64,000 nucleotides of DNA from NCBI RefSeq assembly GCF_004359215.1, contig NW_027152062.1, positions 1,207,870 to 1,271,869 on the forward strand, in the 5' to 3' direction. The notes beneath the pieces were generated by a model. That model saw only the letters and a list, made by a program, of their open reading frames with translations, did no database searches and was not told the DNA's origin. The position numbers and the translations under genes were made by a program. Position 1 is the stretch's first letter; the number at the start of each line of letters is the position of its first letter. The stretch is from Bremia lactucae (taxonomy: Eukaryota; Oomycota; Peronosporomycetes; Peronosporales; Peronosporaceae). This document shows, piece by piece, positions 55,585 through 64,000 of the stretch.

Positions 55585-58500
55585 ATGTTCCTGCCGTGGA
55601 TCTCCAAGTGCGAGCTGGTACCGCTTTCCGCCGACTCCTACGTGCTTAAAGTACTATCCTTTTCTTATGATGTCTGGAATACCTTACAACTTCTAATACT
55701 TTCGGCATTGTGGCAGAAATTTTCAGACAAATGTCAGCGCGGCATGTGCTCAATGGTTGTAGGCTTTTTAACCGAAGAAAATGTAAACCCGCAAATAGTT
55801 CTGCCTAGTGGACATCACATCCGATGGGCCATGGAGGTACTCGGCCATTCGTTCGCGCTACCCATAGAGGACTCAGATGTCATCGCAGGCTCGCTAGGTA
55901 TTTATCAACGTTGGCTTGGGGTCGATGACGAGTCACTAGCATCCAATGGCACTAAAAGTATTAAGGACCATAGACCATCTTGTATGCAAAAGGTAGAGCA
56001 AACCTTTATTCACGACATGCTGGGCCAAATGACTCTGCTTTTTGAAGAGCGCTCCAGTAACGGCACTCCAAGTGGGAGTTTTGAAAGCAACATGGCAAAA
56101 CATGTGGCCTTGTGCACCAAGTCAGGATTATTGCAATTTTATAAATATGGTTTAATATATTGGGTGCTAACATTTTGCGTGCGTTCGGGTTGCGGTTTAC
56201 AGGGTTTTGGACACGTTTGACGTATTGGTGAAGCAGCGTGGAGCCCAACTCTCACACTCGACGTGGGATCGATTGATTCGATTGATTCTTGGTGCAGCGG
56301 ATGGGCTACTGCATAACTTACGGAATCAATTAGGCAATCAGCTATGTGGGCAGCTTGTGAAGGTCTTGTTCGAAATATATATTCGGTCGCTATCGCAATG
56401 TGGACCTCGAGGCGAATTATGGAGTCTGCTACAAAAGTTTTGTCGTCGTTGGATTCACCGTCCACTGGTTATTGAGCAGTGGAATGTTGTCTCGCTTGGA
56501 CTCACACGTAGCCTGATGAAGCAGATTCATAATCGGAGTGCGTCTATAGAGATTGAGATCATTTGGGCACACAATCGACAATCGTCTAAGTTTGAGCTTG
56601 AAAGCCCAATGCTTGCGTATGCTTGGTATCGCCTTTTCCGCGTAATAGGCCACCCTTCTGCAATATTTGATCCCGAGGTGTATCTTGCTGCTGTAAAGGG
56701 AGTGAGTCGACTTGCCGACGAGTTTGCGCGCATTGAAAAGGTGCCGCGTGTGCAGTGGGAGCACGTTCTGGGTGCATTAAGTCAGGCACCGAATCGCGAC
56801 AGCCCAGTATTTCAGGGAATTCAAAATGGGGGCACCGATGCGTCTGAAGCTTTATCATTGACAGCTCCACCGGTAACTACCGAACAACCTCGAGCTCCCC
56901 CTGATGTGAATACTATTTTGCGTCTGCTCGGTCCGTGGTTGTTTGACGCGTGTTTGACCCGTAAGCCACGATTTGCTGCAGGTCGTAGCGAAGCTATACG
57001 ATGTCTTGGAAAACTAATGTGTCACTATTCCAATGGCCGCTCTAAACGTGTTAATTGGGCCTATAGTATTCGAAGTCTGATGGCTCTGCAAAGTGCTTTA
57101 CTTGATGACGACGAACGAATCGCTGCGTCTGCAGTGTACAATTGGTCTAATATATTTACTTTATACGGTAACCACACCCTTCGTGGCGCAGGTGTTGTCG
57201 CAGGGTCATTTCACAAGGCAATTGAGCGTATTTTTCGTGCTGGAGACCGTAAAGATTCATTGTTGTCCTCAAATCTGAAAGCAGATGGGCGACGAGGAGG
57301 CGACTCTTTTTTTGTTCAGGATGACCAACACATTGGTGGAATTCCTGTCGTGCTGCTACGAAGAGCAAGTATCGAGGCCTGCAGCTCGCTCCTTACGATC
57401 CACGCTCATTTACCGCGTAATTTGATCAAGGAGGCTGAGAAGGAGATTGTGGCGCCATCGATGACTGACATTCAAGGATTGTATTCAAGCTTGCCGAAAT
57501 ATACCAGCTCAAATGTTGTAGCTCTCTTAATGACAGCTATTAAGGCAGAGACAGACCCTACAAATCAGCAGATGATGATGTGGATCATGGTAGTAGCCAT
57601 TCAACAGGAGGCTGCTTTTTGGACCAATGGCTTAGCATCTAGCCGTAATTCGCAGGTACCTTTCACGATCTTGTTGATATGCTCGATCATTAGCAAGTCG
57701 CAAAAGTACAAACCTCCGGTGCTTTTTACAGCATTCGAATGCTTGCGGCATTTGTCTTTGATCTGCGAAGAAATATTTTTTCACCATGCAAACTCGGTCG
57801 TTCACTTGTTAAATGCATGTTGCGATTTTATTAGCACTAGTGCACCGGTTTTGCGCTCAAGATCGGCACCGTTCTACCTGGACAGCCTCATGGCAGCAGC
57901 GTATCACTGCATTATCGAGTGGATCGTAGCCGCGCCTCTTTTGCTCAGCAAGCAACAGGTAGTTGCTAAAATCATTGCAACTATCGTGGACGGCAACGAG
58001 AGATTTCAATCATTATCACCAAACACTACGAACATGGCTGTGCGCGAGGCTGCTCAGAAGCTAGTGAATATGCTGATGAAGCAACATGTCTCGCACACCA
58101 GCGATGGTAGCTCTATCGGCCCGCATTCGTCTGGACTGACTGAAAAGGTAAGTCAATTTTACGACACAAGGAATGACAAAGCTGGTAATAATACTCATAC
58201 ATTCTTCATTTTTGTGTTATAGTCGGTGCTTGAACAATGTTGCTCTGTAGACGACTTGAACAATATTTACCGTCATTGCCGATTCTTTTCAGTGAACAAG
58301 AATTCCATTTTAACGGTAATTGAAAAACCAGCAAATGGTGCCCAGTCGGGTGAAGCAGTTTTAATTATGAGAGACTCAACAGGTCGTTACGTTTGGCGCT
58401 TTAGACCTCGCCATCGTGGCGGGCCTCGCCCCAAGAGCATGTCTGAGTTTGATAACTTCTCTGAAGATGCTTACGTGCAAGCTAAATTAGACGGTGACTC

Positions 58501-59911
58501 TAAAGTCAAAACTAAGAGCCATACTGACAGCGACAATGAAGACGATTATATAAGCGATGAAGACTCCGAGGTGGAAGATCCATTACTTTCGGCAATCCGT
58601 GACACTCACGCGAAAAATTCCCTAACAACCTGGCGCTCATCAGTTCCCGGTGGAGTTGAAACAAAACCTGATTTTTTCAAGGTATCATCGGGCGAAGGCA
58701 ACACCGGAATGAGTGCGATTGAGCGAAAGGCGCAGGCTTTTCGTGAAGATTCTCGCGCTAATCAAGACACCGTCTTTATGAGTTTGCTTCTGGCACAAAG
58801 TCAAGAGGACAGACTTGCCTCCCAACCGAAGGGCTCAGCACGAGGTGGCAAGTGTTATGAGCCAATGCCACCGGAAAAGGACTCTGCCCTCCAAATGTGG
58901 GAAATTTCTCGAAGAATGATGAGCGAATTAGGCTTTTTGTCCGTGCGCAACTGGGGCTCAGTTTTTGCTATGGATTCAACTGTAGCTACGGATTTTCTGT
59001 GTGATCTAGAGAGCTTAGATAAACTACCGGAGCGAGAAACATTTGATATTTCTATTGCTTACGTGTTCACTGGTTCCTCCCGAGGTGGCTACGACCAAAT
59101 TCACTTGGCAACTTCAATGGATGTGCGCGCTGGCTACGTTGAATTATCGAAAGACTATCGACTTTTCCTATCATTAATTGGGGAACATGATGGTCGCGAC
59201 CATGCTGGAAATTCAGGCTTTGATGCTGATATTATCAACGGACGAATGCTATACTATTCACACTATAGCCACGAGGCTTGCATCTATGTGCCTACACTAC
59301 TGACGGATGGAGAAGAGAACAACAGTAGCGACAGCGATAGTGATGCTGAAGACACTGAAGGCTCGAGTGCAAGGATGCAATTCCAACGCGCCAACGTACT
59401 TATTGTTTGGAATGAATGCCAGCAGACATACCGTCCCGGCAGCGTTTTATGGGACGCAGTATTCCAGCTGCCGATGCCGACTTCAGGTGTAGTATTGATT
59501 ATTGATCCACTAGGTAACGATCTGTATTGCGTGCATGTAAGCCACGAATCGTCACCATTGTTTAACCAGCGCGACAAAATTACAAATCAAGAGGACTACG
59601 TTGACGAGGCAGACGTATTCACTAGCCGTGTGTTGGGTCCGCTTCTAGACGGTATGGTAGTGAACGGAGCTTGGCTAGCTCCATTGGTGCGACAAACAGC
59701 CATTAATGCCGCCATCCTATCACGGTCCTTCCATCGTTATCAGCATGACATTGGTGCAGCATCGTTTGCACCTATGGGTGCAGAAGCTAACCGCAGCAAG
59801 GCTATATCGTCGCTTGTTAAAAAACACATGCGTCCTAAGCTTCCTGGCCAGTTTTATGGAGACTTGTTTAGTAAATTGACCTCTGCGAGATCTACTAGCT
59901 CGCTAACTTAG
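55585..59911 (+). CDS. RalGAP beta-like protein (Rap/Ran-GAP-family scaffold)
   Basis: Exons 55585-55650, 55717-56120, 56203-58147 and 58223-59911 (1367 aa; human RALGAPB is of similar size). The introns have CTAAT or CTAAC branch sites; the first (66 nt) is in frame, so its removal is a judgement from the TTCTAATAC motif and alignment logic. N-terminal RalGAP-beta-like segments include LPSGHHIRWAMEVLGHSFAL and VLDTFDVLVKQRGAQLSHST. The middle is helical repeat-like. The C-terminus has a Rap-GAP fold: GFLSVRNWGSVFAMDSTVAT, ETFDISIAYVFTGSSRGGYD, ANVLIVWNECQQTYRPGSVL. The Asn-thumb motif (GNDIV) of active Rap-GAPs is replaced by RANVL, as expected for the non-catalytic beta subunit that partners a catalytic alpha subunit. 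The function is inferred. Confidence 0.75.
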
Positions 59912-60117
59912 AAAAGTTGAAGTTAATGTGTCAGTTGTTCAGTTTTCCTCGTCGCCTTTCGATTAATTAGTCTTAGGCTCTTTTGTTATAGATGATGCTC
60001 CGTTTATAAATTGACAGTTAAACTATGAATTGGGCAACATAACCGAATAAAGTCCACAAAATGCAACTGTACACAACATAATTTTTTTGACAATAAACAT
60101 CGAGAATCCGTTAGCAA
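59912..60117 (+). other. 3' flank of the RalGAP-like gene
   Basis: AT-rich 3' flank with AATAAA-like signals (CGAATAAAGTCC at about 60044, GACAATAAACATC at about 60089). No gene. It ends where the rearranged MULE copy begins. Confidence 0.5.
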
Positions 60118-61529
60118 TTGAAAGCACCCATGGAAACAACAAAGATTAACAAAAAAGATATTTAAAGAATACCTGCGATAAATCTGTTAGTTCATTCACT
60201 ACTGCCTCTTTCTGGTGTTGAGGAAGATTTTAAAAGTTTTCTTGAACTCTTTCAAGTAAGGCTGGTAAAACATTGCCAGGTTGGTCAACAACAGGAGGAC
60301 ATGGTGGAGGAAGTTAATGGAGGTGTCAATGAACATCTATATCATTCAAATTAAGTCTCCTCTCATTTTCGATGATCAACCGCAACCGGTGCTCACAAGG
60401 TATCCCCCAGACAGCAGTAAAAGTGGAGGTGCATGGATTTGGACGATCTGCCAATGGACGTCAAGCTTTTTCCAGCTGTAAATTCAACTATTTCCAAACG
60501 GTTGTGTGATTGACCGAGAGCTTGCGCTAACGAGTGCATTACAGAGCAATTTTCCCGCAGCATCCATCATATTTTGCATGTGGCACATTGAAAAGAACGT
60601 CGTTGCCAAATGTAAACCCCATTTTGCTGGCGAAGATGACGAACAGTGGAAAGTGTTCTCAAAAGGATGGAGAATGGTATAGTATCAACTTCTTTTTTTC
60701 TCTTGTTTTCTGCTTGCCATTGGGAATGTTCATTCATGCTCTAATTTTCCTCGCTTTAATTATTATTTTGTACAGGTCGTCTATTCGAATACAAGAAATG
60801 AATTTGAGGAAAACTGGGAAGCATTCCGGAGCAGTTGGAATGAAAACCACACGAATTCTATTGAATATTTGTCAACGACATGGATCAATCCGCACAAGGA
60901 GAAGTTTGTTCGGGTGTGGATAATTCGATACGGCATTTCGGTCACACCGTCACCTCCCGCGGAGAGGGTGCTCACAGTATCGTAAAAGAATCTATCGCAA
61001 GCAGCATGGAAAATCTTCTTGGATGCTGTGAACGGATAATTCAATCGATCAAAAGCTTCCAGATTGTATATACCACAGGACTAGCCAAGCAGCAATTGAA
61101 GATCTTACCTTTTGGACAGCTTACCCCACGTGGAAACATTTTTTAAGATGTCAAAAGAAAGATCTTCCATTATGCCCTTCGGAAAGTATTTGGAGAGGTC
61201 AGATTGATATATTTTAGTGGTATTTTGCCTGCATCGTCACTTCAAGCATTTACTGACTCCAATCCATCTGATTTTATGAAGAGATATATAGAAAAAGAAG
61301 TAGCTATACTCATCATTATTTATATTTAAAAAAATCATTATATTGGGGTTTCAAACTTAAGAATATCGGTCGATAGAAATAAAAAAATCGCGATTTGTAT
61401 CGTCAGGATACCTGATTTGGAAATTTAAGCCAATCATAATTTAGCATGTTGTAAGTTTACTTTATGTCGGTGGCCCTAGTACTTTTGTCTGTGGCCGTAG
61501 TATTTATGTCTGGGGCCATTGCCGCGGCC
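60118..61529 (+). mobile_element. Rearranged MULE copy with inverted internal segment, no left terminal repeat
   Basis: 60118-60490 is the reverse complement of the MULE 3' coding region (38850-39220 type): it reads GTTGACCAACCTGGCAATG and the CACCTCCACTTTTACTGC region on the minus strand. 60510-61200 is then in the plus direction and matches 38100-38800 (FPAASIIFCMWHIEKNVVAK, FHIVNN-like intron ending TTTGTACAG, EFEENWEAFRSSWNE, SRGEGAHSIVKESIASSMEN). 61355-61529 is the right terminal repeat ending CCGCGGCC. The transposase start and the left repeat are absent. Confidence 0.8.
60534..61146 (+). pseudogene. MULE transposase fragment, second copy
   Basis: Contains LTSALQSNFPAASIIFCMWHI (the CxxH part), an intron at about 60678-60776, NTRNEFEENWEAFRSSWNEN and, in another frame, HFGHTVTSRGEGAHSIVKES. 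The frame break near 60915-60925 sits at the same place as in the copy at 38500, so it was probably present in the common ancestor. The catalytic Asp residues upstream are missing except in the fragment IDRELALTSAL. Confidence 0.7.
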
Positions 61530-61542
61530 TTTTGAAAACCGC

Positions 61543-62538
61543 ATGGCTTATTGTCATCACTCGGAGAAGTTGCTGGTAGCTGCAGCCAAAAATGGGCTCC
61601 CGATCCCGTGCACCTTAAATGCAACCGCTTTTCTGTTATCGCACCCTAGAGGTGCCTACACTGCCGCGCGAACTGTGCAGCAAACCAAGATCTTTGACTA
61701 CGAGGGACACATCCGCCGTCTTGGTATGTAAATTCCTGGTTTATATTAAATCATTTAATTAAATGATTTCTGGACATGTGCTGCAGTGGAGTCGACAATA
61801 GCTACGAAAAATGACAAGAAGCTAATCTTTAGTGTCGTGGATATGGAATTAAGACCTAGGACCGAGGCTACGATAATTGCCGCCATGATGGCATTTAAAG
61901 AGCTGCACAAAGTGGAAAGGGACCAGGAGTACAAGATCAGTATTCTCGTGTGCCCTTCAGAGAGAAGTCAAGGGGATGAAGAGAAGCTGGTTGATACAGA
62001 CGTTCTTTGTCATGTGGGTTTACTTCCGCCGCTACGCTCTGACCTGGTCAAGCTACAGGTGGCAGGTCTACCGCGTCATAATGCTGCAGCTAAAGACTCA
62101 GCGTGGGTAAAAGAAAGGAAAGTAATTTACGACAAGATGGCTTCAGATATGGAGGAGGTCATCCTCATGGACCCAGCAACTCGTCACCTATTAGAGGGTT
62201 CTCAAACAAATTTTTATACCATCCGAGATGGAACTGTGTATACGGCAGACACGAAAATATTAAAGGGAACGGTCAGGTCGCTTGTACTCGATATCTGCGT
62301 AAAGAAAAACATTCCTTTAAAGCTATCACCCCCCTCATTAGATGACGTAGAGGAATGGCAGGGGTGTTTTATATCCAGTACATCGAGGTTGGTGATGGGA
62401 GCAAAATCACTTACATATGAGCACCCACATACCATGGAATCCTTGACCCGAAGCTTTTTAGCGCATCCGATATTGGATCAGCTCACAACAGCAGTTCATG
62501 ACCTGATAATTAGTAGAAGTACGGAGATTTTCAATTAA
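61543..62538 (+). CDS. PLP-dependent class IV aminotransferase-like enzyme
   Basis: Two exons, 61543-61723 and 61787-62538 (310 aa); intron donor GTATGT, acceptor CTGCAG. Fold-type IV aminotransferases include branched-chain aminotransferase and aminodeoxychorismate lyase. HNAAAKDSAWVKERKVIYDK resembles the region with the PLP lysine in plant homologues. EGSQTNFYTIRDGTVYTADT, KILKGTVRSLVLDI and LSPPSLDDVEEWQGCFISST fit the family's E-x-S-x-x-N, G-x-x-R and late loop blocks. The residue before the helix is Gln where Ser, Ala or Cys usually stands. The start ATG lies only 13 bp after the MULE end, so the original 5' sequence is displaced; whether the start is native is unclear. The substrate is not assigned. 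Confidence 0.75.
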
Positions 62539-63288
62539 TTTTAGCATATCAAATTGCTTGATAAGTGCTAAGGCGTGTTTTATCCGCTGAAGCGCGATTT
62601 CTATGAGAAACCTTGCAAGACACCGGACCGAATACTATCCGAGCTTTTGGTGTTTAATTTTACAAGACAGACAGTTTTCAGTGTTTCCACTATCCTACAT
62701 AGGTAGATATCATTAACCGCCTCTTCAATTTTATATGCCGAATAGTTCAATGTTGCCGTATATTCATTTTTACGCCTGCAATTTAGTTGGCGCTCTTTGA
62801 ATATTTCAGCAATCACCGTTACACTTTACTCGTACCAAGAATTAAAAGAGCAAAATACCAAATATTGAGTTTTAATCAGGACATCAAGGCTTCCGCCAAG
62901 AAGCTTGTCCCAACGAATATGAATTGCCAATATGCCTGAATCGCTGTTTTCCGCACAACATAGTTGGAGTTTAGACTGAAGCAGCGTTAGGCGTGTGGTG
63001 TGCGCACGAACTCGATGTTCAAGAAACAGCTATTCGGAGCATCTTGCCTGCCGCAAAGGCTCGTGAGGTCGCAGAGTTGCCGTTTTCATAATTGCGAGCT
63101 CTTAGTCCTCAAGCTTTTACTTGCTCGCCAGGTTTCTTTTTTAGGATACTAAGTTGTGATGCTCCACACGTCCATTTAATAAGACTAAATAAGACAAGCT
63201 AAAGTGCACACAGAAAGCTAATATCTATTGAGTTATCGATGGACAGAGGCTAGTCGACGACGTAATAAGCTCCAACGCAGACGCATAT
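62539..63288. other. Intergenic interval between aminotransferase and SEC61G, no gene seen
   Basis: 750 bp of AT-rich sequence holding the 3' ends of both flanking genes (the aminotransferase on plus, SEC61G on minus). Only short frames without domain features. No tRNA or repeat found. Confidence 0.5.
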
Positions 63289-63563
63289 TTACGCGCTTCC
63301 GCCCACAAGAATATTGTTGATGGGAATGTGCACGAGCTTCACAAAGAAGCCAATAAATCCCATCATGAGAAAACCTACGGACGTGGCGCCGGCAATGCGG
63401 GCAAATTCTATACAAGTACCAAAATTCAGTTAAGTCTAACATTTTTTATTGATTGAAAACACGCACCTTTCCGGTCGGGTTTGTTGCACTTTTTTATAAG
63501 GTGCAGCGAGTTCTTGAAGAAATGGTTCAGGGGCTGGAGCACGAGAGAGTTGATATCCGACAT
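63289..63563 (-). CDS. SEC61G: SEC61 translocon gamma subunit
   Basis: Small tail-anchored subunit of the ER protein-conducting channel, homologue of bacterial SecE. On the minus strand exon 1 is 63563-63467 and exon 2 is 63407-63289 (71 aa), with an intron of 59 nt (GTGCGT...TAG) that restores GAA. The N-terminus [20 protein letters not shown] is followed by [20 protein letters not shown], then the transmembrane signature [20 protein letters not shown] and [11 protein letters not shown] with the stop. The length equals the family norm (68-70 aa), and the CNKPDRKEF and GFFVKLIHIPINNI family blocks are complete. It is divergently arranged with the RAD52-like gene across 175 bp. Confidence 0.95.
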
Positions 63564-63618
63564 TTGCTTAGAAAGATGAAATACACAATGCCACGCGGCT
63601 TGCGTTCGAGGTACATCT

Positions 63619-63700
63619 ATAAAGTGGTTAACACCAAGTTTTGTGCAACAGTGATTTAAACAAATCACTGTTGCACAAAACTTGGTGTTAACCACTTTAT
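63619..63700. repeat. Perfect 39-bp inverted repeat (hairpin) in the SEC61G-RAD52 intergenic region
   Basis: Left arm 63619-63657 (ATAAAGTGGTTAACACCAAG...), right arm 63662-63700 its exact reverse complement, spacer AAAC. No mismatch in 39 pairs. It lies 56 bp upstream of the SEC61G start and 38 bp upstream of the RAD52-like start. It could be a small inverted-repeat transposon end, a regulatory cruciform or a source of hairpin RNA. No other copy is in the window. Confidence 0.9.
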
Positions 63701-63738
63701 TCCTTTTCTGAACACTAATTTTAATTAGCTTGCAGAAT

Positions 63739-64000
63739 ATGAAACGGAAACTAAGCGAAGTAGCTGATGGGAAAACCGCGCTTGACGAGACGCACCAGAC
63801 GGTGGCGACGCTTGTAGCGCAGCAAGTGGCTTCTTTAATTATTGAACCGATTAGAGGCAGTTTTTTGGGACGCTTCGGCTGCGTGGCGTTTGGAGATCAG
63901 GAAAAGCAAAGCGTTAACACTTTCCTTCATCAAAAATTGGGTAAGGACAGTCTATCCAGGAGGCCCGGGCCTGGGGGCCGTAAGCTGACCTACATCGAAA
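63739..64000 (+). CDS. RAD52: RAD52/Rad22-family DNA repair protein, 5' end only
   Basis: RAD52 anneals single strands and loads RAD51 in homologous recombination. The ATG at 63739 begins MKRKLSEVADGKTALDE; after about 40 residues comes GSFLGRFGCVAFGDQEKQSV, NTFLHQKLGKDSLSRRPGPG and GRKLTYIE, matching the family opening F-G-x-x-x-x-x-x-x-Q ... L-x-x-K-L-G-x-x-x-x-S-x-R-x-x-x-G-G-x-K-x-x-Y-I-E. The frame is open to the window end, so 87 codons are seen and the rest lies outside. A short in-frame leader and intron ahead of 63739 cannot be excluded (CTTGCAG at 63729-63735 could be an acceptor). Confidence 0.8.
   Translation, partial: MKRKLSEVADGKTALDETHQTVATLVAQQVASLIIEPIRGSFLGRFGCVAFGDQEKQSVNTFLHQKLGKDSLSRRPGPGGRKLTYIE

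Noticed and set aside
1..64000. RXLR, Crinkler or other effector genes
   Set aside because: No secreted frame with an RXLR-EER or LFLAK-type motif was recognised in the open frames read.
1..64000. CRISPR arrays, operons, prokaryotic promoters
   Set aside because: The DNA is eukaryotic: spliced genes and LTR elements; the only tandem repeats have two or three units.

Overview
This window reads as nuclear DNA of a plant-pathogenic oomycete of the Phytophthora/downy-mildew kind (Peronosporales). Genes have short GT-AG introns (about 50-85 nt, often with a CTAAY branch site), some carry oomycete-style domain combinations, and most of the middle is layered, decayed chromodomain-type Ty3/Gypsy elements with LTRs of the TGTAAC...GTTACA type plus Mutator-like (MULE) transposons. 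No plastid, bacterial or CRISPR signal was seen. The exact species cannot be told from sequence alone.

Layout. 1-337 is an LTR remnant. 523-3626 (-) is a BK/Slo-like potassium-channel gene with an unusual pore. 4074-12370 is Gypsy element A (+), with a 1.29 kb internal tandem duplication joined at a single N and an antisense reading frame near its 3' end. 12950-16800 is degenerate Gypsy B (+). 18770-19345 is a broken VPS4 copy that still has introns. 19684-26770 is Gypsy C (-), internally inverted, with a tRNA-Ala(AGC) sequence inserted in gag. 28099-29733 (-) is a JMJD4-type JmjC hydroxylase gene. 29982-39842 is Gypsy D (-): one LTR is split by a 974-bp element with long terminal inverted repeats, and the other by a 3.04-kb MULE that encodes a FAR1-type zinc finger, a MULE transposase domain and a zinc knuckle. 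43360-45760 is Gypsy F (+) and 47860-49670 the truncated Gypsy G (+).

From 49969 to the end is a compact gene island: a CUE-PX-VPS9 Rab5-family exchange factor, a membrane-anchored TKL kinase, a RalGAP-beta-like protein, a class IV PLP aminotransferase whose 5' side abuts a rearranged MULE, SEC61 gamma (-) and the start of a RAD52-family gene (+). The last two are divergent and share a 175-bp intergenic region holding a perfect 39-bp-arm hairpin.

How the pieces relate. The Rab5 exchange factor, the RalGAP-like protein and the broken VPS4 all concern small-GTPase or endosomal trafficking, but nothing shows that they form one pathway; the clustering may be chance. The transposon layers give a relative history: Gypsy insertion first, then DNA transposons into the LTRs. 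The observations most worth following are the conserved post-chromodomain frame shared by Gypsy B and C, the antisense frame in Gypsy A, the palindrome between SEC61G and RAD52, the tRNA insertion in gag, and the non-canonical channel pore.
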